NCBI GenBank assembly: GCA_048939595.1
Contig: JBHLPI010000001.1
Location: 1 to 64,000, forward strand
Length of the DNA: 64,000 nucleotides
DNA from: Hermodarchaeum sp048939595
GTDB taxonomy: Archaea; Asgardarchaeota; Hermodarchaeia; Hermodarchaeales; Hermodarchaeaceae
Direction of reading: 5' to 3'
Part shown: positions 41,513-50,642 of the stretch, in pieces
Layout of the letters: every line of letters begins with the position of its first letter
How positions within the stretch are numbered: position 1 is the first letter of the stretch
The notes under the pieces: generated by a model
The model's database searches: none
Told to the model about the DNA's origin: nothing
The model's input: the letters and a program-made list of their open reading frames with translations, nothing else
Program-made: the position numbers and the translations under genes

Positions 41513-43546
41513 ATGCTTCTGTACGCACAATGGCTCGCATGGATCATTCCCGTCCTCGGTGCGATTCTTATCGCTACAGTTGGATGGTTCGATAAGCGGC
41601 TTCCCAAATACATTGCTGTTGTTGTTGGGGCTATTGCCGCTATATTCGCTGTTTCCATGATTCAAGATATACTTGCCTTACCATCCTTAGGAGTAGCTTA
41701 CCTTGAATTCAATTATCCATGGGTAGTGCTACCTGGAATCACAATCTATGTTGGAGTTCTCCTCGATCCATTAAGTGTCTTCATGAGCAACATTGCCATC
41801 CTCATCGGCTTCCTGATCATCGTCTATTCCATGAGCTATATGGGTGAAGATAAAAGCCAAACCCGCTACTATGCGATGATTCTTCTCTTCATCGGTGCTA
41901 TGACAGGCCTCGTACTTTCTAACAACTTTCTCCAATTATTCATCTTCTGGGAAATTGTGGGAATCTGCTCATACGCACTAATCGGATTCTGGTATGAAAA
42001 ACCGGAGGCGGCGCGGGCTGGAATGAAAGCCTTTGTCGTGACTCGTGTGGGCGACGTGCTCCTTCTGATCGGTATCGTATTCCTTTTCACGCAGGTAGGA
42101 TCTTTTAACTACATTATCATTCAAAACGCCGTACAACTTGGTATGGTTAGCCTTTTTGCACTCACCATGGTTTCGCTCTTCACCTTTGGTGGTGCCATGG
42201 GTAAATCTGCGCAAGTTCCATTTCAAGTCTGGCTTCCAGATGCTATGCAGGGTCCAACACCCGTTAGCGCTCTGATCCACGCAGCGACAATGGTCAAAGC
42301 GGGCATCTATCTTGTGGGTCGAACCTTCTTTCTTTTTGGTTCTGTCACACTTTGGCTTAATACAGTCATCATTATCGGTTCAATCACTTCAATACTTGCA
42401 GCAACAATAGCTTTAGCTTCCACTGATCTCAAAGGTGTTCTCGCCTATTCAACGATAAGCCAACTTGGTCTTATCATGGCTGCACTCGGAGTCGGAACGG
42501 CAGTAGGATGGTTTGCAGGTCAAGCGCACGTGATGAGCCATGCCATCTTTAAAGCCTTACTCTTCCTTTGCGCAGGTTCAGTCCTTCATGCTGTCATGAC
42601 TAATGATATCAACCAGATGGGAGGGCTCCGCCATAAAATGCCAATAACATTTGCAGCAAGCGTGATTGGTGTTTTAGCGTTAGGCGGTATATTTCCCTTT
42701 AATGGATTCTGGAGTAAAGATCTCATATTTGCAGCTACCTTGAACTCTGGTGCACTCATACCCCTAGTTCTGCTTTGGGCGGCGTCTGTGTTTACTGTGG
42801 CGTATAGTTTCCGGTGGATAATTTTGATTTTCTTAGGTGAACCACGAAATGAGGAAGTCGTTTTGCATGCCCATGAAAGTCCCAAGTTAATAACCATCCC
42901 ACTAACCATCTTAGCCACGGCCGTTATCATTTCAGCAGTTCTCATTCCCACAGGATTACTGGCAACCTATTTTGATGTTCATATCCATTTTGAAATCGAA
43001 CTGATCCCACTCTTGCTTTCGCTCTCTACCCTTGCAATCGGAGGGATTCCAGCGATTTTAGTCTACAAATATCGAAAGCCAGGACCAGAAACATTTGGGC
43101 GAAACCGCATAAGCGGTGTGATACAAAAGGTGTTAAGCAATGGATATTACTTTGACAAAGTCTATGACTGGGTTTTTGTACGTGGTACACTTCGAATTTT
43201 TAATTTCATCCTATCACGAATTGAACTTGGCACCATTGACCGATTCCACTATGTTTTGGCACCCAAAGTAGAAGCTGGAAGCCTCAAGTTAGAACAGGTA
43301 GTCGAGCATCGAGGATTTGATAGTGCTAATAGCAAATTTTCGCAATTCATAGTCAAAACATCGAATGCCAGCAACTATGTAGATGTGAATATAGTTGATG
43401 GAGTAGTCAACAGAATCGCCACTGCAGGAGAGAGAGCCTCCAAAGGTCTACGGCGAGTACAAACAGGTGTCACAATGAACTATATCCTCGCCTTTGTAAT
43501 TGGGATAGTTCTACTGATTCTATTTCTGGTAATATTGGGTTGGTGA
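41513..43546 (+). CDS. nuoL: NuoL, complex I distal antiporter subunit
   Basis: The 677-residue protein is the NuoL (ND5) type, the largest of the antiporter-like subunits. It has FWEIVGICSYALIGFWYEKPEAARAGMKAF, the MGKSAQVPFQVWLPDAMQGPTPVSALIHAATMVKAG loop, and a long C-terminal section (about 500-677) that probably holds the lateral helix running along the membrane arm. ATG starts 1 bp after the previous stop. Confidence 0.94.
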   Translation: MLLYAQWLAWIIPVLGAILIATVGWFDKRLPKYIAVVVGAIAAIFAVSMIQDILALPSLGVAYLEFNYPWVVLPGITIYVGVLLDPLSVFMSNIAILIGFLIIVYSMSYMGEDKSQTRYYAMILLFIGAMTGLVLSNNFLQLFIFWEIVGICSYALIGFWYEKPEAARAGMKAFVVTRVGDVLLLIGIVFLFTQVGSFNYIIIQNAVQLGMVSLFALTMVSLFTFGGAMGKSAQVPFQVWLPDAMQGPTPVSALIHAATMVKAGIYLVGRTFFLFGSVTLWLNTVIIIGSITSILAATIALASTDLKGVLAYSTISQLGLIMAALGVGTAVGWFAGQAHVMSHAIFKALLFLCAGSVLHAVMTNDINQMGGLRHKMPITFAASVIGVLALGGIFPFNGFWSKDLIFAATLNSGALIPLVLLWAASVFTVAYSFRWIILIFLGEPRNEEVVLHAHESPKLITIPLTILATAVIISAVLIPTGLLATYFDVHIHFEIELIPLLLSLSTLAIGGIPAILVYKYRKPGPETFGRNRISGVIQKVLSNGYYFDKVYDWVFVRGTLRIFNFILSRIELGTIDRFHYVLAPKVEAGSLKLEQVVEHRGFDSANSKFSQFIVKTSNASNYVDVNIVDGVVNRIATAGERASKGLRRVQTGVTMNYILAFVIGIVLLILFLVILGW

Positions 43547-43552
43547 GTCATT

Positions 43553-45013
43553 ATGGTTCTTTGGGAAAATGCATTACTCATATTGATTGGCGGAGCATTA
43601 CTAGGTTCAGTCATTTTGTACCTGTTGGGTCGATTTGGCGAAAGGATTGTCAAAGGCTTTGCTGTGATCTGGACCGCCCTCTTGTTCCTTTTCACAGGAC
43701 TAATATGGTTAGGATTCAACTCCAGTGCACCAGGATTTTCCTACCTCATCGAAATCCCTTGGATACCAACCCTTGGTATTACCTTCAAACTGGGTGTTGA
43801 TGGGATCAGCTTTCCATTGCTTTTAGCCACAACGCTTCTCACTTTAGCTGCAACGATTGGATCCCTTACATTAATCAAAGAACGAGTCGCTATGTACTTT
43901 GGCACACTCTTACTGCTTGAAGCTGCACTTATTGGAGTATTTGTTTCTCTGAACTTACTTGTCTTCTTCATCTTTTGGGAACTCGTTCTAATTCCCATGT
44001 TTATTCTAATCGGTATTTGGGGCTATGAAAACCGCCGATATGCGGCAATGAAATTCCTAATCTTTACCCATGTTGGCAGCATCCTGATGCTCTTGGGATT
44101 CATCATACTCTTCCTCTTCGCTGGTACCTGGGATTTGACCTACTTCCTCACTTCACCAATTCCCTTCGCTGTTGCAGTACCAGTCATGATAATCACTTTC
44201 ATTGGATTCGCCGTGAAACTACCCATTGTTCCCCTTCACACCTGGCTTCCCGATGCCCACGTTGAAGCCCCAGCCCCCATAAGCATCATCTTAGCAGGAG
44301 TCCTGTTGAAAATGGGAGGCTATGGCTTAATCCGTATTACTATTGGAGTGTTTCCTGAAGTTTCAGCGTGGCTGGCACCAATCATCATGACCCTAGGCAT
44401 TATAACGATTTTTTACGGTGCACTGGTCGCATTAAATCAACGTGACATGAAACGTATGATTGCCCTAACAAGCATCAATCACATGGGACTAGTCCTCCTT
44501 GGTGCTTTTACGCTCACAACCATTGGAGTTGCAGGTGCCGTATTTATGATGTTCAATCATGCCTGTGCAATAGGTATGATGTTTCTGCTTACAGGCGTTA
44601 TCCAAAAACGCACAGGAACTCGAAACATAGACGAACTATCAGGTATGGGCAAATTCATGCCTTGGACAGCCTTTTTCTTCGTTTTAGGTTCACTTGCCTC
44701 TATGGGAATACCATTCTTTGCACCCTTCGTCAGCGAATTCATGATCTTTACTGGCGCTCTTTCAATTCTACCGCTTCTGGTGTTTATTATTCTCGCACCA
44801 GGAATTGTCGCGGCCTATTTTCTATGGACAATTGATCGCATTGTAATTACTGACCCACGCCCAGGAACCCGTATGCGACGTGCTCGTAATACAGAACTTA
44901 TCGCGCTTACGTTGTTACTGATTCCAGTTATTCTCCTTGGACTCCTTCCTGCGATGATGGTTGACCGGATTATTCCAGCTGTACAAGTCTTACTAAGCTT
45001 TGGAGGTTCGTAG
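43553..45013 (+). CDS. nuoM: NuoM, complex I antiporter subunit
   Basis: The 486-residue protein has the NuoM (ND4) hallmarks: FKLGVDGISFPLLL, FFIFWELVLIPMFILIGIWGYENRRYAAMKF, the VKLPIVPLHTWLPDAHVEAPAPISIILAGVLLKMGGYG loop and MIALTSINHMGLVLLG. Of the five antiporter-type genes, this is the clearest NuoM, judged by the HTWLPDAHVEAP sequence. ATG at 43553 follows nuoL by 6 bp. Confidence 0.95.
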   Translation: MVLWENALLILIGGALLGSVILYLLGRFGERIVKGFAVIWTALLFLFTGLIWLGFNSSAPGFSYLIEIPWIPTLGITFKLGVDGISFPLLLATTLLTLAATIGSLTLIKERVAMYFGTLLLLEAALIGVFVSLNLLVFFIFWELVLIPMFILIGIWGYENRRYAAMKFLIFTHVGSILMLLGFIILFLFAGTWDLTYFLTSPIPFAVAVPVMIITFIGFAVKLPIVPLHTWLPDAHVEAPAPISIILAGVLLKMGGYGLIRITIGVFPEVSAWLAPIIMTLGIITIFYGALVALNQRDMKRMIALTSINHMGLVLLGAFTLTTIGVAGAVFMMFNHACAIGMMFLLTGVIQKRTGTRNIDELSGMGKFMPWTAFFFVLGSLASMGIPFFAPFVSEFMIFTGALSILPLLVFIILAPGIVAAYFLWTIDRIVITDPRPGTRMRRARNTELIALTLLLIPVILLGLLPAMMVDRIIPAVQVLLSFGGS

Positions 45014-46483
45014 ATGCAATTTACTGAAATGATCATATGGTTCTTCAGCCTTGTTGCTAGCCCTTTCTTCCCCTTCATCATATTTGCGATTCTAGCGTTG
45101 CTTACACCTGTTATCGATCGAGTCTTTCGAGGGAAAGTCGCCCCTTTTTGGGCACTCCTCAATCTTGCTATATTCGCAATATTAGTGCTGCCTCAATGGA
45201 CGACCATTATTACTTCACCATCCGTCTCCACAACCCTCCTCCTAGATGGCATTAGCCTATTTTTCGTGACTCTTTTCATCGTCGTTGGTGTTGCCGTCAT
45301 CATTGCATCAATTAACTACTTCGAGGAAAATCCCAACAAAGAGATCTACTACACATTACTGCAACTAGCCCTTCTAGGAATGATGTTGTTATCCATGGCA
45401 GTTGATTTAATTGTCATGTTCGCCGGATGGATACTCGTTGCTGTTAGCAGCTACACACTTGTGGTAATTCGTAAAGACAATGCACAAGGTGTTGAGGCTG
45501 GCGTAAAGTACCTCATCATGAGCGCTGCATCCTCAGCAGTAATGTTACTTGGCATCTCAGTAATCTTTGGACTCACAGGAAGTACTCGATTAGTAGAGAT
45601 TTCTTCGGCATGGACTACCCTTGATCCAAACCTTGTTCCTATCGCCCTACTAGGCGTAATGTTGATTCTAGTTGGATTTGGGTTCAAAATGGGCATCATC
45701 CCATTCCATATGTGGCTGCCTGACACGTATGAAGGCGCCCCACAGCCAGTTTCCGCCTTTCTAGGCGGAGGCTCAAATAAAGCCGCTTTTGCTGTGGCTA
45801 TCCGTGTCTTCATTTTAGGATTCCTGATCTTCCGCTTCCAATGGACTGCTGCATTTGCTTTTCTCGCACTAATAACTATGACGTGGGGAAACATTGCAGC
45901 TCTCTCACAAAAAACTCTTCCAAGGTTGCTCGCATATTCAGCTATTGCACAAGCGGGGTACACAATAATCGGTCTTGCCGTACCAACGGTCTTAGGATTA
46001 TCAGGCTTAATGTTTCATGCCTTGAATGATGGATTAGCCAAAACAGGAGCATTCATTGCAGCAGCAGCTGTCGCTTTTACGCTTACGAAAACCAAACTTT
46101 CTGGATACAATGGCTTAAGCAAACGAATGCCAATCACTGCTCTTAGCTTAACAATTCTACTTTTAGCACTTGCAGGTGTCCCTCCTTTGAGTGGATTTTT
46201 CAGTAAACTGATTTTGTTTACAGCAGCAGTCGAAGTAGGATTACTCTGGTTAGCACTCGCAGGTGTCCTTAATAGCGCGTTTTCACTTGCTTATTACGGA
46301 TGGATAATCAAACGAATGTTTATGGACGAGCCTGACGAGGCGGTCACAGATCAGCCCGTCAGAGAATCACGTAAATTCCAGTTTGTGCTCATCACACTAG
46401 CAGTAGCCACAATTCTCATTGGAATTTTTAGTGGTATAATTCTCGGATACATCGAAGCCATAGTGATTGGGTTCTTACCTTAA
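45014..46483 (+). CDS. nuoN: NuoN, complex I antiporter subunit
   Basis: The 489-residue protein is NuoN-like (ND2): it has a DLIVMFAGWILVAVSSYTLVV region where the usual Glu of the FWEL motif is not present in the same form, GFGFKMGIIPFHMWLPDTYEGAPQPVSAFLGGGSNKAAFA (Lys residues retained) and the GVPPLSGFFSKLILFTAAVEVG segment, typical of NuoN. The ATG directly follows the nuoM stop. It closes the operon; the next gene runs in the opposite direction with 18 bp between stops. Confidence 0.92.
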   Translation: MQFTEMIIWFFSLVASPFFPFIIFAILALLTPVIDRVFRGKVAPFWALLNLAIFAILVLPQWTTIITSPSVSTTLLLDGISLFFVTLFIVVGVAVIIASINYFEENPNKEIYYTLLQLALLGMMLLSMAVDLIVMFAGWILVAVSSYTLVVIRKDNAQGVEAGVKYLIMSAASSAVMLLGISVIFGLTGSTRLVEISSAWTTLDPNLVPIALLGVMLILVGFGFKMGIIPFHMWLPDTYEGAPQPVSAFLGGGSNKAAFAVAIRVFILGFLIFRFQWTAAFAFLALITMTWGNIAALSQKTLPRLLAYSAIAQAGYTIIGLAVPTVLGLSGLMFHALNDGLAKTGAFIAAAAVAFTLTKTKLSGYNGLSKRMPITALSLTILLLALAGVPPLSGFFSKLILFTAAVEVGLLWLALAGVLNSAFSLAYYGWIIKRMFMDEPDEAVTDQPVRESRKFQFVLITLAVATILIGIFSGIILGYIEAIVIGFLP

Positions 46484-46501
46484 TAAGATGAAATGAAGTG
46501 G

Positions 46502-47857
46502 TCATTCATTGGGTGGAGTTATTCGTAAGAATTGTCCAACAAGTGTAACGATGTCAACCACCGGTATGTCCAAGCCAAGCCGTTGCATCCCATGAGTAAG
46601 ATTAAGAACACAGAAAGGACAGGCAGAGACAACCATGGTCGCCCCTGTTTCCATAATTTCACCAACACGTTCCCAGGCCATGCGCTCTTCTAAAGGCATT
46701 ACCGCCTTTTCTTCTTCGGAAAGTTCATGATACTCTCTTGTTAGGTTTTTTGCCGCCTCCTTAACTTGAGCTGGGGAACTGGTAGGTTTGGCATCATGGA
46801 TTCGTTTTGCGGCGATCTCTAAGGCAAGCTCTGGTATTCCAGCTTTTACTCCACCCCCAGCGCCACAACACCGTGAGTATTCTCGGGTGCGCTTCATCTC
46901 GACAAGTGTTATGCCAGGCAAAAGCTCAAGGATTCGTCGAGGCTCATCATAGACGCCTACATGGCGACCAAGATGACAGGGGTCGTGATATGCTACACGT
47001 TCCTCAACACCCGGGAGGGGGTCAATCTTAACGGTTTCTAATTTCTTAGCAAGCAATTGTGTAATATGTTGAACTTTGAAAGGTAACTTCCCGTAGTATC
47101 TTGGCCAATCGAAGACAGAGGTTCGAAAACAACCAGAGCATGAATACACAACGAGGTTCACACCTTTTTCTCTGATAGTGTTTACATTGTGTTGAACGAG
47201 GTCTTTGACGACTTCAATCTGTCCAGTTCGAATAAGTGGAGAACCACAGCACCGTTCATCATTTCCGGGTAATACAAAATCGATATTTAGCTTGTTTAGA
47301 ATCCGAGCTGTGGTAATGGCGAGGTGTTGCATCTTATAAGAAGATGTACATCCCACAAAATATGCTATATCTGCGGTCTCAGCTACTTTGACATCAGAAG
47401 GCAACCAATTTGATCGTGCAAGATGATCTTCTCCATACGGGTTATACTTGGTTTTAACATTAGTTGGCCATTGGCGCTGTCGTTCGAGTGGTCCAAAACC
47501 TTGCTTCACCATATCAGCGCGAATTGTTTCCCATAGACTACAACTTTTAATTCGTGATTCACACACCGTTTGACACTGTCCACAGACTGTGCAAAGGTAA
47601 AGATCTTCCACAAACTTGTCGATCTTATTCTTATCAATAAGACTTCCACCTCTAGCCCGTCCCATAATTCCGTAGACGTGTTTGACCATTTCTCGCAGAT
47701 TTCGAATCTTTCCACGAGCTGTTACACCTTCGCGCTGTAACTGGTCAAAGACTGGACAGAACTTAACACATTCCCCACAATCGACACAAGCATCGAGTTC
47801 CATCGTTTGTTTTCGAGTTAATTGTGGGAAACTCATTTTTTCTTTATTAGTTGTCAT
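46502..47857 (-). CDS. HdrD-like iron-sulfur oxidoreductase with two CCG domains
   Basis: The 451-residue protein combines two N-terminal [4Fe-4S] motifs (CVDCGECVKFCP and CTVCGQCQTVC) with two C-terminal CCG domains (CCGSPLIRTG and CCGAGGGVKAG), the layout of HdrD and of glycolate/lactate oxidase iron-sulfur subunits. The CCG domains bind a noncubane cluster in HdrB/HdrD. With the cytochrome-b-like partner gene just upstream (11-bp overlap), it forms an HdrDE-type membrane complex that would move electrons between quinone and a thiol-disulfide or sulfur donor. The start at ATG 47857 (MTTNKEK) is chosen over one 60 bp upstream within the partner gene. The natural substrate is unknown. Confidence 0.9.
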   Translation of the reverse strand: MTTNKEKMSFPQLTRKQTMELDACVDCGECVKFCPVFDQLQREGVTARGKIRNLREMVKHVYGIMGRARGGSLIDKNKIDKFVEDLYLCTVCGQCQTVCESRIKSCSLWETIRADMVKQGFGPLERQRQWPTNVKTKYNPYGEDHLARSNWLPSDVKVAETADIAYFVGCTSSYKMQHLAITTARILNKLNIDFVLPGNDERCCGSPLIRTGQIEVVKDLVQHNVNTIREKGVNLVVYSCSGCFRTSVFDWPRYYGKLPFKVQHITQLLAKKLETVKIDPLPGVEERVAYHDPCHLGRHVGVYDEPRRILELLPGITLVEMKRTREYSRCCGAGGGVKAGIPELALEIAAKRIHDAKPTSSPAQVKEAAKNLTREYHELSEEEKAVMPLEERMAWERVGEIMETGATMVVSACPFCVLNLTHGMQRLGLDIPVVDIVTLVGQFLRITPPNE

Positions 47858-48572
47858 TCTCATCAACACCCGTGACTTCGCGAATATATTCCTCCTCCCA
47901 CTTTTCTTCAATCGCACTACGAACCATGATTATTGGCGCCGCAATGATATGCTGAAATTTTGAATAAAATAAAACGGCAATCATCGTCCATATAATGAAT
48001 CCGTGAATGATTCCATACCACCCGCGAATACCGATAACATATTCATAGGAAAACGCTAAATGCCCTGATACTGCAATAGACAGCAGTAGAATCAACGGTA
48101 AGTAGTTATGAAAGTTTGTTACCGCTCGCCCCTCTTTCGAACCAATGCGGCTCCCAAAAGCCAGTATTACACCAATTACTAGCATTATAGTCAATACATC
48201 ATGAGCAATGATTCGCATTTCCAGAGTAGCCCAAGGAAAGAGAATGGCTTCATTAAGTAAAATGAGCCGAGGGATCCCATGGAAGAAAAGGAGACCTGCA
48301 AATCCCACCAAAATAAATCCGTGTTTCACCCATCTAAACATGGACTGACGTCTTATCGTTCCACCAAAAGTCCAATCAGAGATTACCGTCTTAATAAAAG
48401 CCACAAATTTTGTTCGAAAAGGCACATCAATGAGCCAACCAGCTGTATGCTCAGCAGGTTCTTCGTGTGGTTTCGTCCAACGGACGAGAATCCGAATGAA
48501 ACCGATCGTAAACAGGGCTAACGCGATCCAACGATAGAAAAACAAAATTTGATACGCTAGCTCTTGTTCCAT
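47847..48572 (-). CDS. HdrE/NarI-like cytochrome b membrane subunit
   Basis: The 241-residue protein has five hydrophobic helices and conserved histidines for b-type haem (for example KHGFILVGFAGLLFFHG and IAHDVLT, GHLAFS and IIHGFIIW), like the haem-binding subunits HdrE and NarI. It would anchor the HdrD-like protein and exchange electrons with the quinone pool. It starts at ATG 48572 and overlaps the HdrD-like start by 11 bp. Upstream lies the DoxX-like gene on the same strand with a terminator between. Confidence 0.85.
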   Translation of the reverse strand: MEQELAYQILFFYRWIALALFTIGFIRILVRWTKPHEEPAEHTAGWLIDVPFRTKFVAFIKTVISDWTFGGTIRRQSMFRWVKHGFILVGFAGLLFFHGIPRLILLNEAILFPWATLEMRIIAHDVLTIMLVIGVILAFGSRIGSKEGRAVTNFHNYLPLILLLSIAVSGHLAFSYEYVIGIRGWYGIIHGFIIWTMIAVLFYSKFQHIIAAPIIMVRSAIEEKWEEEYIREVTGVDENDN

Positions 48573-48686
48573 AAAATCGCACCTTTAACCTCTATTCAAA
48601 CGCCCCAGATTTTCATCATAAGGCTTCCCAATTTACTATTCGTACCTCTTTTCAGACAGAACAGACCGTGAAAAAAGAAAAGGGGA

Positions 48687-48728
48687 AAATTGGAGGGCGT
48701 GACAACAAGGTCAATAGCCCTCCAATTT
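48687..48728 (-). terminator. Strong hairpin with T-rich tract after the DoxX-like gene
   Basis: A perfect 12-bp inverted repeat (AAATTGGAGGGC at 48687-48698 and its complement at 48717-48728) encloses an 18-nt loop that itself has a TGAC/GTCA inner stem. On the minus strand it lies just after the DoxX-like stop (48747) and is followed by a run reading TTTTCCCCTTTTCTTTTTT. Stem plus T-rich tract fits a transcription terminator that separates this gene from the downstream HdrE/HdrD-like pair; archaeal termination relies mainly on the T-tract. Confidence 0.6.
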
Positions 48729-48746
48729 CGTTTTCGTCATGTAAAT

Positions 48747-49445
48747 CTATGTCCATAATCCTAAAAATCGTAGGAATGCGGTCTTAGATTCCTCGAGCTT
48801 AGGACCGAGCCACTGGTCCACACCAAGGTATCGACCGGCTTGATACATTCCTGCGACGAAGAATGCAACTGAGCCAAGGAAGTTGACACCAAATGTGGAG
48901 ACACTCAGCCACCCGAGCAAGAAGAGGAATGTCCATTGCATGAGTACACCACCGAATGAACCTAATCGAGTAAAGAACCCGAAGGTTAAGGAAAGCCCGA
49001 CCAGAAGTTCACCTGCAGCAATTAATATCAAAAAGAACGTTGGATTCAATAGAATTACTATATTGAAAAACCCTTGAATATATGGGCTGGGAGCTGAAGA
49101 TGCAGCAAGCATCAGAAGCCCATAGTTTGTTGAATACGCAGGATTGAGAAGCTTTTCTAAACCGCCATGAAGAAATTCATAGCCTAAGGCTAATCGCAAT
49201 GGGAGTAAGATTGCTAGAATTGGAAATTTTTCAGGCCAAATCCATCGCAAGAAGAATATAGTTGGCACTAGAATAATCGCTAGTATAATGAGAGGTGACA
49301 AGGCTAAGCTGAGCCAAGGAAAGAGAATTGCTGGATCTGGAACCATCCACTGTGGTCCTAAACTAAGTAGGATAATGGCTAGAAGAATCGCATCTACGAT
49401 CACTAGAAAGATAAGACCGATCCACTGATTTCGATTTAATTCCAT
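48747..49445 (-). CDS. DoxX/DoxD-family membrane protein
   Basis: The 232-residue protein has about six hydrophobic helices and the DoxX/DoxD signature region LRLALGYEFLHGGLEKLLNP (about 88-107), then GELLVGLSLTFGFFTRLGSFGGVL. Members include the small subunit of thiosulfate:quinone oxidoreductase in Sulfolobales and general DoxX oxidoreductase-associated proteins. With SQR, TusA-like and HdrDE-like proteins in the window, a sulfur or quinone-linked role is reasonable but inferred. It starts at ATG 49445 and is followed by a strong hairpin. It is separated from the regulator gene upstream by 150 bp. Confidence 0.8.
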   Translation of the reverse strand: MELNRNQWIGLIFLVIVDAILLAIILLSLGPQWMVPDPAILFPWLSLALSPLIILAIILVPTIFFLRWIWPEKFPILAILLPLRLALGYEFLHGGLEKLLNPAYSTNYGLLMLAASSAPSPYIQGFFNIVILLNPTFFLILIAAGELLVGLSLTFGFFTRLGSFGGVLMQWTFLFLLGWLSVSTFGVNFLGSVAFFVAGMYQAGRYLGVDQWLGPKLEESKTAFLRFLGLWT

Positions 49446-49595
49446 GGTTATCTCTCCTAATGAGATGTTAGAAACGAGAATTCGGGATTCCTTTTTATAT
49501 ATTATACTATTGTATTTGTGTTAAATTGAATAAATAGATAATTTGCCATGCTCTACCATATTCTAGTTTTTATCGTCTTTTCCCGCTTATCTAGG

Positions 49596-50312
49596 TTAGA
49601 GTCGAATTTCGAGTTGACACCCTTCATCTCCATGCGATCTACAGCTCACGCGTTCGACACTTCGAATTGGTTGTCCGCACATTATTGTAAAAAGTGTCGG
49701 GTAGTAGCTATTGTGAAAGTGGCACATTAACCCTTCATATTTGAAACTAACTTCTTGGAATAAGCAATTATAGGTACGGATTACAAGTGTCTTATCCTGA
49801 AGATGAACACTAGCATTGTAGCCAAGCTGATTTAGGGATTCGCCAAGTTTTTTTCGAAAGGTAGCAGTGCTCATGGGAACTCGGTGACTTTGACGCCATA
49901 CTTGTGCAGTATCTTTCGCCGCTTGTTTTCCCATGTCTTGGAATAGCTCAATTGTGGCTTCCCTTCCCAATTTTCTTAAAAAAGTAGAAATCAGCATATC
50001 CGCAAGTTGCCAATATCGACGGGGAGGTGTTGTGATGATTAACGCTTTTTGGAGACAGTATCGTTGGGCTGGTCTTCCTCGGGAACGGGGCGCATCTATG
50101 TCGATTTGGCTTTCAGCAATAACTTTCAAGGCGAGAAGATCAACGAGAGTGTATCGGATAGCTGATTCACTGAGATTTGTTCCCTTGGCAATATCGCTAA
50201 TTGTAGAATTTGGATGAGTGGAGATGAATTCGATAATCCGAGTAGCCGCTCGCTGACTATGTATAGGAATTCGTGAGAGTGTTTCATTATCTATAATTAA
50301 TTGGTTTGTCAT
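49596..50312 (-). CDS. Winged-helix regulator with C-terminal cysteine-rich sensory domain
   Basis: This transcriptional regulator of about 238 residues has an N-terminal winged helix (ATRIIEFISTHPNSTISDIAKGTNLSESAIRYTL) followed by a SRGRPAQRY linker typical of ArsR/SufR-like proteins. The C-terminal domain is Cys-rich: single Cys in YNCLFQ, GLMCHF, IMCGQP, and VSCRSHGDEGCQLEI, the last resembling the end of SufR and V4R domains (G-D-x-x-C). An iron-sulfur or small-molecule sensing role is likely. The start is at ATG 50312 (MTNQL), since the frame upstream lacks a typical start. It is divergent from nothing and lies between FixX and the DoxX-like gene, so it may govern one of them. Confidence 0.72.
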   Translation of the reverse strand: MTNQLIIDNETLSRIPIHSQRAATRIIEFISTHPNSTISDIAKGTNLSESAIRYTLVDLLALKVIAESQIDIDAPRSRGRPAQRYCLQKALIITTPPRRYWQLADMLISTFLRKLGREATIELFQDMGKQAAKDTAQVWRQSHRVPMSTATFRKKLGESLNQLGYNASVHLQDKTLVIRTYNCLFQEVSFKYEGLMCHFHNSYYPTLFTIMCGQPIRSVERVSCRSHGDEGCQLEIRL

Positions 50313-50372
50313 TATTGATTCCCTCTGTGCTTCTTTAGAAGGTTGCACCCAGTGAAGTTAGCATTCTCGAAT

Positions 50373-50642
50373 CTAGCCATATTGAAATGCGGCTCCGAAG
50401 GTTCCTCGTGGGTAATTCCATTCGATAACACGTTTAGGGCAGAGAATTTTGCAGGTTCCACATTCAATACAGTCTTCGTATTGGAATTGGAATTTGCCTC
50501 CTTCGATTTCAAAACACCCTGCGGGGCAACCAGCGATGCAAGGTTTATTTTTACAACCTTCGCATTCTTCAGTTTGCACAATGATATGTGGTTCTTTGTC
50601 GATGTTATAGCGAATAAGCCCAAGTTTTTCTGCGAGTTTCAT
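50373..50642 (-). CDS. fixX: FixX-like ferredoxin
   Basis: This 89-residue ferredoxin-like protein belongs to the FixX type: ECEGCKNKPCIAGCPAGCFE and CIECGTCKILCPKRVIEW, with the second motif binding one [4Fe-4S] cluster and the PRGTFGAAFQYG ending typical of FixX. It works with FixC to pass electrons to quinone. It overlaps fixC by 4 bp. Confidence 0.94.
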   Translation of the reverse strand: MKLAEKLGLIRYNIDKEPHIIVQTEECEGCKNKPCIAGCPAGCFEIEGGKFQFQYEDCIECGTCKILCPKRVIEWNYPRGTFGAAFQYG

